Origin: DASZVB01 sp036272055
GTDB lineage: Bacteria > Myxococcota_A > Polyangia > Polyangiales > Polyangiaceae
Assembly: GCA_036272055.1 (NCBI GenBank)
Contig: DATAZL010000133.1
Location: forward strand, 124,001-188,000
Reading direction: 5' to 3'
DNA length: 64,000 bases
A program made the position numbers and the translations under genes. Under the pieces are notes generated by a model that ran no database searches, was not told where the DNA came from, and saw nothing but the letters and a program-made list of their open reading frames with translations. This document shows positions 25,828 through 34,378 of the stretch, piece by piece. Numbering within the stretch: position 1 is the stretch's first letter; each line of letters begins with the position of its first letter.

Positions 25828-26466
25828 GTGAGCCGATGGGAGCCGAACGCGCGGGAACGCCTCGAGCTGGCCGCGATGGAGCTGTTCAAGCTGCGCGGTT
25901 ACACAGGTACGACGGTGGAGGAGATCGCCTCCCGAGCCGGGCTGACCGAGCGAACCTTCTTCCGCTACTTCGCCGACAAGCGCGAGGTCCTCTTCTCGGG
26001 CTCGGCCACCTTGCAGAAGCTGATGACGGACGCCATCACCGGCGCTCCTCCAGGGACATCGCCGCTCGACGCCGTTGCCGCGGCCCTCGACGCCTCCGCA
26101 GCGGCGCTCGAGCAGCGTGACGAACGCTACGTGCGGGCGCGCCGGGCGCTCGTCGGAGCGCACGCGGAGTTGCTCGAACGCGAGCTCATCAAGCTCGCCT
26201 CGCTCGCCTCGGCGGTCGCGGACGCGTTGCGCCGGCGTGGTGTCACCGAACCCGCGGCGAGCCTGACGGCAGAGGCGGCGATCGGTGTATTCAAGGTCGG
26301 ATTCGAGCGCTGGCTCGACGACAAGAAGGCGCGAGGCTTCTCGTGGCACCTTCGCGCGGCGCTCGACGAGCTCAAGACCGTCCTCGGGAGTGGAAACGCA
26401 GGAGCACCTGCGACGTCACGCGCGACGACGCCGCGACCGCGACGAAGCCCGCGCGCGCACGAATAA
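25828..26466 (+). CDS. TetR-family transcriptional regulator
   Basis: 212 residues from GTG 25828. An earlier in-frame ATG at 25789 would run through the operator repeats and is not used. The helix-turn-helix is RLELAAMELFKLRGYTGTTV, EEIASRAGLTERTFFRYFAD, followed by KREVLFSG; the C-terminal domain is helical and ends in an Arg/Pro/Thr tail. It probably represses the divergent SDR gene and itself through the sites at 25737-25808. Confidence 0.9.
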   Translation: MSRWEPNARERLELAAMELFKLRGYTGTTVEEIASRAGLTERTFFRYFADKREVLFSGSATLQKLMTDAITGAPPGTSPLDAVAAALDASAAALEQRDERYVRARRALVGAHAELLERELIKLASLASAVADALRRRGVTEPAASLTAEAAIGVFKVGFERWLDDKKARGFSWHLRAALDELKTVLGSGNAGAPATSRATTPRPRRSPRAHE

Positions 26467-26471
26467 CGAGC

Positions 26472-27053
26472 TCAGCGTCCCTTGCGTTTGGCCGGCGCTG
26501 CGCGCTTCGCAGCCGCTGCGCGTTTGGCCGGCGCTGCGCGTTTGACGGGAGCACGCTTCGCGGGTGCAGCAGCCTTACGCAACGCGGCGCGCTTCGCGGG
26601 TGCAGCGGACTTCGGCGATGCGGCGGGCTTCGTGGGTGCGGCCTTCTTCTTCTTCCCCGACGAGTTCAGCTCTATCGCCGCGAGGATGAGCGCCTTCAGC
26701 GCACGCTCGTCGAGCTTCTCGCCTTCGTGGACGTCGATGGCTCGGCGCATGTTCCCGTCGAGGCTCGAGTTGAAGAGGCCGGAAGGGTCCTTCAAGAACG
26801 CGCCCTTCGCGAACGTCATCTTGACGACCTTCTTGTAAGACTCCCCCGTGCACACGATCCCGTCGTGCGACCACACCGGGGTGCCCATCCACTTCCACTC
26901 CTCGAGGATCTCGGGGTCCGTCTCCTTGATGAGCGCGCGGATCCGGCCCAGCATCTCGCCGCGCCAGCCGCCGAGATCGGCGATTCTATTGGTGATCAGC
27001 TGAGACGCAGACGCGCCTTCTGGCTTCGGCCCGGAGTGTTTCGTCGTCGCCAC
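26472..27053 (-). CDS. DUF1801 protein with histone-H1-like Lys/Ala tail
   Basis: GTG 27053 gives 193 residues; longer forms would read into the divergent promoter. The DUF1801 domain fills residues 15-130 (RGEMLGRIRALIKETDPEIL, EEWKWMGTPVWSHDGIVCTG, YKKVVKMTFAKGAFLKD). The last 60 residues are an AKRAAPAKRA-type tail made only of Lys, Arg, Ala and Pro with few others, resembling histone H1 or bacterial H1-like proteins. The tail may bind nucleic acid; no function is established for this combination. Confidence 0.85.
   Translation of the reverse strand: MATTKHSGPKPEGASASQLITNRIADLGGWRGEMLGRIRALIKETDPEILEEWKWMGTPVWSHDGIVCTGESYKKVVKMTFAKGAFLKDPSGLFNSSLDGNMRRAIDVHEGEKLDERALKALILAAIELNSSGKKKKAAPTKPAASPKSAAPAKRAALRKAAAPAKRAPVKRAAPAKRAAAAKRAAPAKRKGR
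26475..26625. repeat. Degenerate coding repeats of the AKRAAPAKR tail
   Basis: Several imperfect copies of a 27-30 bp unit around GTTTGGCCGGCGCTGCGCG run through the 3' end of the DUF1801 gene (for example at about 26485 and 26521). They encode the Lys/Ala/Pro tail and explain its length variability. Confidence 0.6.
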
Positions 27054-27150
27054 ACCGGAATGATTCGCATATATCTGAGGTGAAGACTGGAAGAAAAGCC
27101 GGCGCGCCACCCGAGACGCCCTCGATTTCATCTCGAACCGCGGACCACGG

Positions 27151-27627
27151 ATGACCCAGGACCCCGAGCTGCTGAGACGCCTGCTGCGCGCCAAGGACAA
27201 GATGGACGCCGCGTCGCACGAGGAGTGGCCGATCCGACGGCTGGCGCGCGTGAGCGCCGTCTCCGAGGCCCACTTCGCGCGGTCGTTCAAGGAGGCGTTC
27301 GGAACTCCGCCGCACCGGTACCTGCTGACGCGTCGTATCGAGCGGGCCACCGCGCTGCTGCGCGAGACGGAGCTGCCCATCACCGAGATCGCCTTCCAGA
27401 CGGGATGGAGCAGCCTGGGCACGTTCGGCCGCACGTTCCGCGACGTCACCGGCGAGAGCCCGGGTGACCTCCGTGCGCGCGAGAAGGCCGCGCCGCGGGA
27501 GCCGGAGCACGTTCCCGTCTGCTATCTCAGTGCGGCTCACCGGCCCGATCTCACGATCGCAGTTTCGGAGAAGCGACGGCAGGACGCAGGCAATATGAAC
27601 GAGACCGACGAAACGGAGGTTCCATGA
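27151..27627 (+). CDS. AraC-family transcriptional regulator (short, DNA-binding only)
   Basis: 158 residues. The double helix-turn-helix is WPIRRLARVSAVSEAHFARS, FKEAFGTPPHRYLLTRRIER, ELPITEIAFQTGWSSLGTFG, RTFRDVTGESPGDLRAR. There is no N-terminal ligand domain; a 50-residue C-terminal extension follows. Its stop overlaps the ATG of the VOC gene (ATGA), so the two are coupled; this pairing of an AraC protein with a VOC protein is common. Confidence 0.9.
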   Translation: MTQDPELLRRLLRAKDKMDAASHEEWPIRRLARVSAVSEAHFARSFKEAFGTPPHRYLLTRRIERATALLRETELPITEIAFQTGWSSLGTFGRTFRDVTGESPGDLRAREKAAPREPEHVPVCYLSAAHRPDLTIAVSEKRRQDAGNMNETDETEVP

Positions 27628-28031
27628 ATCAGGGTGTCGCAATGGTCGGTCTGTATGTTCGTGATCAAGATGAAGCGGTCGATTTCTATGTCGAGAAGCT
27701 CGGGTTTCGCATCCACACCGACGTGAGGAACGGCGACTACCGCTGGCTGACGGTGCAGCACCCCGATCAGCCGTCGTTCCAGCTCGGTCTGTTCAAGCCC
27801 GAGGCACCGGCGCTCGACGCCGCTACCGCGCAGACGGTGCGTGAGCTCGTCGCGAAGGGTGCAATGCCGCCGCTCCTTCTGACGGTCGACGACTGTCGCG
27901 CCGCCTACGAGCGAATGCGCGCTCGCGGAGTCGAGTTCACCCAGGAGCCCGTCGAGCGTTACGGCAGCGTCGACGCCGGCTTTCGCGACCCGTCCGGCAA
28001 CGGCTGGAAGATGACCGAAGGACGTCGGTAG
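27624..28031 (+). CDS. VOC (glyoxalase/bleomycin-resistance) family protein
   Basis: 135 residues with two beta-alpha-beta-beta-beta modules: GVAMVGLYVRDQDEAVDFYV, EKLGFRIHTDVRNGDYRWLT in the first, and PPLLLTVDDCRAAYERMRAR, RDPSGNGWKMTE in the second. Start overlaps the AraC stop by 4 bases. Could be a dioxygenase, glyoxalase-type enzyme or binding protein; the substrate is not predictable. Confidence 0.9.
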   Translation: MNQGVAMVGLYVRDQDEAVDFYVEKLGFRIHTDVRNGDYRWLTVQHPDQPSFQLGLFKPEAPALDAATAQTVRELVAKGAMPPLLLTVDDCRAAYERMRARGVEFTQEPVERYGSVDAGFRDPSGNGWKMTEGRR

Positions 28032-28058
28032 TTCCGCATCGACGCAAAGATGCGGAAC
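28031..28058 (+). terminator. Hairpin right after the VOC stop codon
   Basis: GTTCCGCATC (28031-28040) and GATGCGGAAC (28049-28058) form a perfect 10-bp stem with an 8-base loop, starting within the TAG stop codon. It lacks a T-run. Confidence 0.5.
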
Positions 28059-28117
28059 TACGCGAGCGCAGCGAGCCCGCGAAACGGCGGGGGGAGCAGT
28101 TCGCCGTAGGCGAAGCT

Positions 28118-28171
28118 GCGGGGGGCCAAGGCCCCCCGTAATTAAAGGCGGGGGGCCAAGGCTCCCCTTTC
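28118..28171. terminator. Two tandem G-rich hairpins, bidirectional terminator
   Basis: A 15-base unit GCGGGGGGCCAAGGC occurs twice, at 28118-28132 and 28148-28162. The first forms CGGGGGGCC-AA-GGCCCCCCG (28119-28138), the second GGGGGGCC-AA-GGCTCCCC (28150-28167) followed by TTT. The pair separates the convergent VOC and MBL genes and should stop transcription from both sides. The sequence just upstream (28059-28117) is a gene-free GC-rich spacer with a further small TTCGCC/GGCGAA hairpin. Confidence 0.6.
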
Positions 28172-28182
28172 CTAATGTCACT

Positions 28183-28908
28183 TCAGTTCGAGCGACTCGC
28201 GAAATCGACGAGGGGCTGGAAGGTCGCGAGCGGGCCGGTGTGAGCGAAGGCGAGCGCCTTTATCTCCGCGGCTCGGGGCAGAAGGCGGGCTTCCAGCGCC
28301 CTGAGTGACGCGACGTTCTGGCCCGAGTTCTTCGAGAAGAGACTCACCGCCTTCATCACGGTGCCTTCCTTCGACGCGCCGGCGCTATCGCCGAAGAAGA
28401 GAACGCCGTGAGCGAGATACACTGCCGAGCCCGGTGTGTGACCGGGTGTGGCGAATGCCTCGACGCGCAGCTCGGGCGCGACCTCGATGACGTCTCCGTC
28501 GTTCAACGGATGCGTCACCTTGACCGAGTCCCCGATGAGCGGGAGGTCCGCCTTCATCGCGTACACGTCGGCACCTGGAAACAAGCTGCACCCCGCGATG
28601 TGATCGGGGTGACCGTGGGTGAGAAAGATGGCGCCGACCGATGCCGGCGTGAGAGACCGCTTTGCGAGAGCCGCGAGGATCGCCTTGCCCTCCTTGTCGT
28701 TGCCGGCGTCGACGAGCGCGACTTTCCCCGGCCCCGCATCGAGCACGAAGATCCCGACGAAGCCGTCCTTCACCGAAGTGACGCCGGGAGCGATCTGCTG
28801 CCCATCGACGATCGAGCTGTTCTTCCCGAACGCCACGTAGAACACCGTCGCCGCAGCGAGCGCGAGCAGGCCCACGATGCCCGCAAGCCACTTCAGGACC
28901 CGTCTCAT
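28183..28908 (-). CDS. Metallo-beta-lactamase-fold hydrolase with N-terminal membrane anchor
   Basis: 241 residues. An N-terminal hydrophobic helix (WLAGIVGLLALAAATVFYVAF) exports or anchors the protein. The MBL metal site is FLTHGHPDHIAGC (HxHxDH), with GHTPGSAVYLAHG and FFGDSAGAS supplying further ligands. Substrate unknown; the closest general class is the glyoxalase II/lactonase-like hydrolases. Confidence 0.9.
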   Translation of the reverse strand: MRRVLKWLAGIVGLLALAAATVFYVAFGKNSSIVDGQQIAPGVTSVKDGFVGIFVLDAGPGKVALVDAGNDKEGKAILAALAKRSLTPASVGAIFLTHGHPDHIAGCSLFPGADVYAMKADLPLIGDSVKVTHPLNDGDVIEVAPELRVEAFATPGHTPGSAVYLAHGVLFFGDSAGASKEGTVMKAVSLFSKNSGQNVASLRALEARLLPRAAEIKALAFAHTGPLATFQPLVDFASRSN

Positions 28909-29055
28909 GGTTCGCTCTTAACGCCATGACCTCGGGGGTCAAGGTTTTCGGCGCGAAGTGGTGCACGCCGCCTCGCCCGGCGTGGAGGGCTCCCAAAAAT
29001 CATCATGCTTGAATGAGCTGATTCGAGACTTGCGTCGTGCTCGGGCCCCGGGAGC

Positions 29056-29340
29056 TCAGCCGAGCTTCTTCAGCATCGCGCCCATCATCTCGTGGATCAG
29101 ATTGATGGCCTTCAGCGGGCGCACCATCACCTTGAAGTCGACGATCTGGCCGCTCGCGTTCCAGCGGATCATGTCGACGCCGTTCACGGTGATGCCGTCG
29201 ATCACGGTGACGAACTCGAGCACGGCGTCGTACTCGCCTTCGACCTCGCGCACGTAGTGGAACGTCTCGTTGTTGAAGACCTGGAAAGCGGCCGACAGAT
29301 AGAGAGCGGTGATGGCTACTCCAGAGTCGGCACCGCTCAC
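29056..29340 (-). pseudogene. C-terminal half of a SnoaL-like protein
   Basis: The frame from GTG 29340 (overlapping the upstream gene's TGA) encodes 94 residues, of which the last 75 (VFNNETFHYVREVEGEYDAV, ITVNGVDMIRWNASGQIVDF, KVMVRPLKAINLIHEMMGAM) are the second half of an NTF2/SnoaL domain. The first half is absent. The GTGA overlap may allow translation, but half a domain is unlikely to fold alone. Confidence 0.6.
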
Positions 29341-30470
29341 AGCGCGTTCCGGGGATTCCCCGTGAAGGGCGGTAGCCGCGCCGCCCCGTCTTTCGCGAGA
29401 AAGCTCACCGCCTCGGCGAGGCCGTCGAGCGTCAACGGGTGCATCTGGAGCACCTGAGAGATGACCTGGGACGTCCCACCCACCCAGTACGATGGGGGAT
29501 CGGGGTTGAGCCACACGGCGCGCTCGAAGCGCTCGGCTAGTGTGACGAGCCAGTCGAAGCCGCGCATCGGGCCCCCGTCGGGACGGCGCCACGACGAGCC
29601 CCAGGGCCCCACCGAGAGCATCTCGCCGGGGGCCATCGCGGCGTCTCCCACGACGACGAGCTTGTAGCGTTCGTTCACCTGCTCGAAGAGCTCGGGCAAG
29701 TCGAGCGGCGTCATGCGGCCATCGGTGGAGAACACGCGACCGTAGGGGACGTTGTGGAAGTAGTAACTCCGGAGCTCGCGCAGGTTCGACGCGCGCTTCG
29801 CGGCGCTGAAGAGCTGCGAGCAGAGCGTCGCGAAGGGTTCCATGGAGCCGCCCACGTCCATGAGGAGCACCATGCGGACGTTGCTCTTCCGCGGCGGACG
29901 GAGCACCACCTCGAGCTCACCGAACGCGCGCGCCGTCTGGTCCACCGTCGCCTCGACGTCGAGCTCGTCTTCGTGCCCGACGCGCGCGAACGAGCGCAGA
30001 CGCCGGAGCGCGAGCTCGATCTGCCGCACGTCCAGGACGAGATCCGAACGGTAGCGCCGGTATTGCCGTGCGTCGGCCAGGCCGAGCGCGCGACCGCGGC
30101 CCGACGACGCCGCATCACCGCCGAACGGAAGCTGCGGCGGACGCGGCGCGCGCCGTGCGATGCCGTTGTCCACGTCGTCGCGTGGTTGCGGGTCGTCCGC
30201 GTCGTCCGCTCGCGCTGCTTCGAGCATCTGGCGGAGCCATTCCGGGAGCTCCTCGGGATCGAGCTCGGCACCGTCGTCCGTTCCCGGAGACGCGCCGCGA
30301 CGGATTGCCTCGAGGAGGTCCCGCGCCTCCGGAGTGTCCGTATCGACGCCGCGAAAGTGGGCGGAGAACGCCTGATCGAACCTATCCAGGTCGCTCTCGC
30401 GATGCACGAGCAGCGAGCGTGAGAGCCGATAAAACCCATCGAGCGTGCTCCCGTGAAGGCCGAGCGCCAT
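29337..30470 (-). CDS. CoxE-like von Willebrand factor A protein, start codon lost
   Basis: The VWA core contains MVLLMDVGGSMEPFATL (MIDAS motif) preceded by an acidic region with RRAPRPPQLPFGG and RYRSDLVLDVRQIELALRRL, as in CoxE/VWA proteins that work with a MoxR-type ATPase. ATG 30470 is the first start codon, but clear family sequence (LLVPFLYELRRRKFKVGTEE) continues upstream to about 30546 with no start before a TGA. The true N-terminus was therefore removed, at the point where a DUF2961 fragment begins on the other strand. No MoxR ATPase gene is nearby. Confidence 0.7.
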   Translation of the reverse strand: MALGLHGSTLDGFYRLSRSLLVHRESDLDRFDQAFSAHFRGVDTDTPEARDLLEAIRRGASPGTDDGAELDPEELPEWLRQMLEAARADDADDPQPRDDVDNGIARRAPRPPQLPFGGDAASSGRGRALGLADARQYRRYRSDLVLDVRQIELALRRLRSFARVGHEDELDVEATVDQTARAFGELEVVLRPPRKSNVRMVLLMDVGGSMEPFATLCSQLFSAAKRASNLRELRSYYFHNVPYGRVFSTDGRMTPLDLPELFEQVNERYKLVVVGDAAMAPGEMLSVGPWGSSWRRPDGGPMRGFDWLVTLAERFERAVWLNPDPPSYWVGGTSQVISQVLQMHPLTLDGLAEAVSFLAKDGAARLPPFTGNPRNAL

Positions 30471-30556
30471 CCCCTTCGCGAGCGAGACGAGCTCCTCGGT
30501 GCCGACCTTGAACTTCCGCCGGCGAAGCTCGTAGAGAAACGGAACGAGGAGCGCGC

Positions 30557-30748
30557 TCGTTCAGCGCCGCAGTGTCCATCGGCGCGCGTGCGCCCGACGT
30601 TCCGGGTCAGGTCACGGCCGTGCGGTGGTCGCTCCTCGGGGACGCCATCGATTTTCAGAAGTCGTTCGACCTGAGCTTCGAGTACGGAGCGAACTCGCCG
30701 GCCACGGCGCTCGACTACGCGTCGGCCGCGCTCTACTACGCGAAGTGA
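30557..30748 (+). pseudogene. C-terminal fragment of a DUF2961 protein
   Basis: The plus frame reads VTAVRWSLLGDAIDFQKSFD and ALDYASAALYYAK and then stops at 30746-30748. The pattern (a short strand, then IDFQKSFDLSFEYG and a final Tyr-rich strand) resembles the end of DUF2961 glycan-active proteins. Only about 60 residues are left. It is fused head to head with the start-less CoxE-like gene. Confidence 0.5.
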
Positions 30749-30752
30749 GCGC

Positions 30753-32006
30753 TCAATCCACGAGACCGCGGACGCGCCGTTCGTACGAGACCCGCTCTGC
30801 GCGGCTCTTCGCGAGCGAGATGGCCCGACGGTAAAAGGCGGTCGCTTTGGTGACGTGGCCGGAGCGGCGCTCGATGTCGGCGCGCGCCGCCCAGTAGAAC
30901 GAGTACGCGGCGAGCTTCGGTTCGTCTTCGAGCAGGGTCAGAGCTTCTCGTCCCGCGGCGAGGCCGTGGTGCTCGGCCAGCGCGAGACCGCGATTGAGCG
31001 CGACGACAGGGCTCGGCGCGAGCGCGCCGAGCGCGTCGTAGTACTCTACGATCTTCGCCCAGTTGGTGTCCTTCACCGACCGGGCGTGGCTGTGTTCGAA
31101 GGCAATGCCCGCCTCCAGATGAAAGCGCGTCAGCCTGTCACCGCTCGCGCTCGCCGAAAGGTGCAATAGACCGCGTTCGAGCAGAGGACGATCCCAGCGC
31201 GAACGATCTTGCTCGGCGAGCGGCACGATGACGAAGGCCTCATCGAGCCGCGCCGGCAAGCGTGCGGCGTTCAGACAGAACAGCGCTGCCAGGGCATGCA
31301 CCGTGCCGTGCTCCACGGCACTCGCTTGCAGCATCAGCTCCGCGAAGCGGATGGCGTCCGCACAGAGCGCGGGCTGCAGCGGGCTCTCGACGTCGCTGCC
31401 GTGATAGCCCTCGTTGAAGAGAAGATAGAGGGCTTGCTCGACCGACGGCTGTCGAGCCCGTACTTCGTCGCGCGAAGTCACGTCGTGAAGCTGGCCGAGC
31501 GACCTCAGGCGCGCGCGCCCGCGATGTAGCCGGCGATCGATGGTCGCGACGTCGACGAGGAATGCCCGCGCTATCTCCGGCGATGAGAGACCGCCGAGCA
31601 GGCGCAGGATCAGAGTGACGTGCGTCTCGGGCGACAGCGCGTCGTCGCAGATCGCGAACATCAGCGCGAGCTGGTTCTCCGCGTCGGCCTCCGGTGAGAG
31701 GCCGAGTTCGAGCGCACCAGCGAGCCCCTGCTCGACGTCTAGCTGCGGGCGCAGCGCGTCGAGCCTGCGCCCGCGCCGGATCACGTCGATCGCGCGGTTC
31801 TTTGCGACCTGGAGGATCCAGGCCTTCGGGTTGTCGGGAACGCCGAAGCGCCACGCTTGCATCGCGCTGAGGAGCGCGTCGTGAACGACGTCCTCTGCGA
31901 GGGCGAGGTTCGAAGGGCCGAGGAGGCGCACGAGCGCCGAGACGAGGTGCCCGGACTCGCGACGGAAAAGGTCCCGGACCAGCTCACCGACGCTCGTGTC
32001 CTCCAT
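30753..32006 (-). CDS. ECF sigma factor with long C-terminal extension (ECF42 type)
   Basis: 417 residues: sigma region 2 (LALAEDVVHDALLSAMQAWR, AWILQVAKNRAIDVIRR), region 4 (THVTLILRLLGGLSSPEIAR, DRRLHRGRARLR) and a 220-residue helical TPR-like extension (LLFNEGYHGSDVESPLQPAL, SPVVALNRGLALAEHHGLAA). This architecture, placed directly beside a DGPF/YCII protein gene, defines the ECF42 group. The extension replaces a separate anti-sigma factor in this group. Confidence 0.95.
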   Translation of the reverse strand: MEDTSVGELVRDLFRRESGHLVSALVRLLGPSNLALAEDVVHDALLSAMQAWRFGVPDNPKAWILQVAKNRAIDVIRRGRRLDALRPQLDVEQGLAGALELGLSPEADAENQLALMFAICDDALSPETHVTLILRLLGGLSSPEIARAFLVDVATIDRRLHRGRARLRSLGQLHDVTSRDEVRARQPSVEQALYLLFNEGYHGSDVESPLQPALCADAIRFAELMLQASAVEHGTVHALAALFCLNAARLPARLDEAFVIVPLAEQDRSRWDRPLLERGLLHLSASASGDRLTRFHLEAGIAFEHSHARSVKDTNWAKIVEYYDALGALAPSPVVALNRGLALAEHHGLAAGREALTLLEDEPKLAAYSFYWAARADIERRSGHVTKATAFYRRAISLAKSRAERVSYERRVRGLVD

Positions 32007-32012
32007 CGAGCC

Positions 32013-32375
32013 TTACTTGCCGGGTGGCGGCGTTCCCACGGGGCGCACTTCGACCGAACCGTCGAACTCGAGGATGGGGCAACCCTTCGCCAGCTCCGCC
32101 GCTTCTTCGAGCGACGCGGCCTCGACGATGAGAATGCCGCTCACGAGATCCTTCGACTCCGCGTAGGGGCCGTCGGTGACGTTCTTCTCGTGACCACGTA
32201 CGGTCTTACCCATCGGAGGGTGCGTGAGCGGATGTGAGCCCGCGAGCTTCCCGGCGGCGAGCAAGCCGTTGCTCCATGCGGTCCACTTGGCGAGATGAGC
32301 TTGAATCTCGCCCGGCGAGATCGGGCGGGGCGTCGCGTAGCCGCCACCCCGAAAGAGGAACATGAACTGCGACAT
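32013..32375 (-). CDS. YCII/DGPF-domain protein, partner of the ECF42 sigma factor
   Basis: 120 residues from ATG 32375, which has AAAGGA about 10 bases upstream; the frame is open further 5' but homology begins at MSQFMFLFRGGG. The signature VTDGPYAESKDLVSGILIVE is the DGPF motif. The stop lies 6 bases before the sigma gene's start, so the two share a transcript. YCII-type proteins may bind or convert small molecules; this one is a likely target or sensor of the ECF42 pathway. Confidence 0.93.
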   Translation of the reverse strand: MSQFMFLFRGGGYATPRPISPGEIQAHLAKWTAWSNGLLAAGKLAGSHPLTHPPMGKTVRGHEKNVTDGPYAESKDLVSGILIVEAASLEEAAELAKGCPILEFDGSVEVRPVGTPPPGK

Positions 32376-32486
32376 ATCGGTGGGTCCTTTCTGAGAGACT
32401 AAGCGAAGGACGACCAGGGGCACGCCGACCGGACACGCGCGGGGACGATTTCGGAAAAGTCGTTCAACCGACGGAACTAACTACGA

Positions 32487-33635
32487 TTATTCCCGCTCCT
32501 CGAGTGCGCTCCCCACCTCGTCGACGAGCGGAAGCGCACGGATCTCATCGGCGATCGCTCGCGCGGCGGTCCGGAAGGACGCCTCGCGGACGACTCGCGA
32601 CACAGCTTCGCCGAGGGCTTCGCGGCCGACGTTCACGAGAGGCAAGGCGATGCCGGAGCCGAGCGCCGCGACGCGTTCCGCGTTGTAGGGCTGATCGGCG
32701 AACTGGGGAACGATGACCATCGGCACTCCGGCGGCGAGCACGCTGAGCACCGTGCCCGAGCCGCCGTGACAGAGGACTGCCGCGGCGTGTGGAATGACGT
32801 CGTCTTGCGGGACGAAGCGCGCAACGTGGACGTTCGCCGGCACGTCGCCGAGTGCCTCGAGCGGTAGGTTCGAGCCCACCGTCAGCAGCGCCCGAACGGG
32901 CTGGTCGGCGATGGCGTCGAGCATGGCGCGGTAGGTCGCGTGTATCGCCTCGAAGCGGCCCGCGACGGTGCCGAGCGTCATGTAGACGAACGGTGCATTC
33001 GAGCCGTTCCACCAGTCGGGCAATGGCGCGGCCTCACGTTGCGCGACACGGAAGTGAAGCACGGGTGAGCCGGCGGGGTCCTTCGCGTCGAAGGACGGCG
33101 GGAAGAGCGTGACGGCGCCCTCCTTGCGAATCTGCTCGCCGTCCGGATCCGGCGGCAAGCCCCAGCTCCGGCGATGTGCGTCGACGTACGGCGCGGCGCA
33201 CGAACGGATCTCGTGCTCGGCTGCTTCGGCGCAGATCGCGACGCGGATGTGCCGGACTCCGACCTTCGCGGCCGCCACGTGCCCGGCGAACTCGTGCGAC
33301 TCACTCGCGACGAGCGACGGTTTCCACCGTTCGATCGTCTCGATCAGGCCCGGGATGGCGGCGCCTGCGCAGAGCCCCGCGAAGAGCTCACCCCAGGCGA
33401 TCTGCTTGAGCTCCTCGGTCGACATGCCCCGCATCCGCGCCCACGTGCCTTTCAGCCCCTCCTCGCCGGGATGCCCGAACGCGAAGAACGTCGCGCCGGT
33501 GGCCGTGACGCGCTCGCCGAAGTCGGGCGGCGCCGCGACCGCAACCTCGTGCCCGCCGCGCTGAAACGCCGAGATGAACGGCGTGATCGCCAGAAGATGG
33601 CTCGGTTCACGGAGCGTGGTGAAAAGCACCTTCAT
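32487..33635 (-). CDS. UGT-like glycosyltransferase (family 1)
   Basis: 382 residues from ATG 33635 (MKVLFTTLREPSHLLAITPF). The N-terminal acceptor domain begins with the usual strand and HLLAITPF loop. The C-terminal donor domain shows VYMTLGTVAGRFEAIHATYR, ARFVPQDDVIPHAAAVLCHG, GGSGTVLSVLAAGVPMVIVP and FADQPYNAERVAALG, the UGT/macrolide glycosyltransferase signature. Acceptor unknown. A degraded TetR gene lies upstream on the same strand. Confidence 0.93.
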   Translation of the reverse strand: MKVLFTTLREPSHLLAITPFISAFQRGGHEVAVAAPPDFGERVTATGATFFAFGHPGEEGLKGTWARMRGMSTEELKQIAWGELFAGLCAGAAIPGLIETIERWKPSLVASESHEFAGHVAAAKVGVRHIRVAICAEAAEHEIRSCAAPYVDAHRRSWGLPPDPDGEQIRKEGAVTLFPPSFDAKDPAGSPVLHFRVAQREAAPLPDWWNGSNAPFVYMTLGTVAGRFEAIHATYRAMLDAIADQPVRALLTVGSNLPLEALGDVPANVHVARFVPQDDVIPHAAAVLCHGGSGTVLSVLAAGVPMVIVPQFADQPYNAERVAALGSGIALPLVNVGREALGEAVSRVVREASFRTAARAIADEIRALPLVDEVGSALEERE

Positions 33636-33859
33636 CGGCCCACAGTCGCCCGCGAACGAAGGGCGCGTCAAGGATTGCACCCTGAGCGAGCGCGTCGCGC
33701 TGAAGAGCGCTTCAGGAATCTGGCAGCCGGGGACGACGGGAATAACACCGCTTCGCCGGGCGCTTCCGGGGTGAGGGCCCGTACGTCTTCGGCCACCCGG
33801 GTGGTCATGGCGGCTGGCACTCGGGCGGTGGATGAACCGCTCGGAGCGGTGCGCTCTCC

Positions 33860-34323
33860 GTCAGCTCGACGACCGTGCCGTTCGCGCGGAGGTACGAGGG
33901 CGCGCGCGGTCGGTCCGGCCGGGCTGTGCCTCTGCAGCGTCTTCAGCTGCGCGACGATGAGCGCGACGGTGTTCGCGATCACACCGGGAATGCGCTCGAG
34001 CGGGAGGCCATAGAGCTCGTGCAGCGGCCACGACGCATCGGCTCCGGAGAGACCGAGTAGCATCGCGGTCGCGTCCTCGGTGGCCCGTGCGGGGGCGCCG
34101 ATTGCCTTCACCGCCTTGCGGATCGCGTCGAGGCGTCGTGTCCGTCGCTTCTGCCGTACTTCTCTCCATACTGCGACGGTGCTCGTCGCGAGCACTCGCG
34201 ATCGAACCAATCACCGAGACCGACGATCTGACTCTCGAGATTGGGGAAATGCGTGTAGACGGTCCGCACCGACACGCCCGCCCGTCGCGCGGCTTCGCTC
34301 GGCGAGAGCTCGTGCCGGCCCGG
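33860..34323 (-). pseudogene. Frameshifted TetR-family regulator
   Basis: One minus frame encodes the second half of a TetR DNA-binding domain (ELSPSEAARRAGVSVRTVYT, HFPNLESQIVGLGDWFD) and stops near 34090. Another frame continues with LDAIRKAVKAIGAPARATED and PLERIPGVIANTVALIVAQL, the effector domain. The first 20 or so residues (helix 1) are missing: a TAG lies directly before the conserved part. So the gene has both a 5' loss and a frameshift around 34110-34140. It probably once controlled the neighbouring glycosyltransferase. Confidence 0.65.
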
Positions 34324-34378
34324 CTAGAATGAATGCCGCGGCTCGAGGCGAGACGCAAGCCGCGAGACCACCGCTCAT

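Noticed and set aside
26475..26625. Tandem repeats resembling a CRISPR or satellite
   Set aside because: They encode the Lys/Ala tail of the DUF1801 protein in frame.
28118..28162. Possible start of a CRISPR array (repeated 15-mer)
   Set aside because: Only two copies, no spacer of usual length and no cas genes; the units form terminator hairpins.
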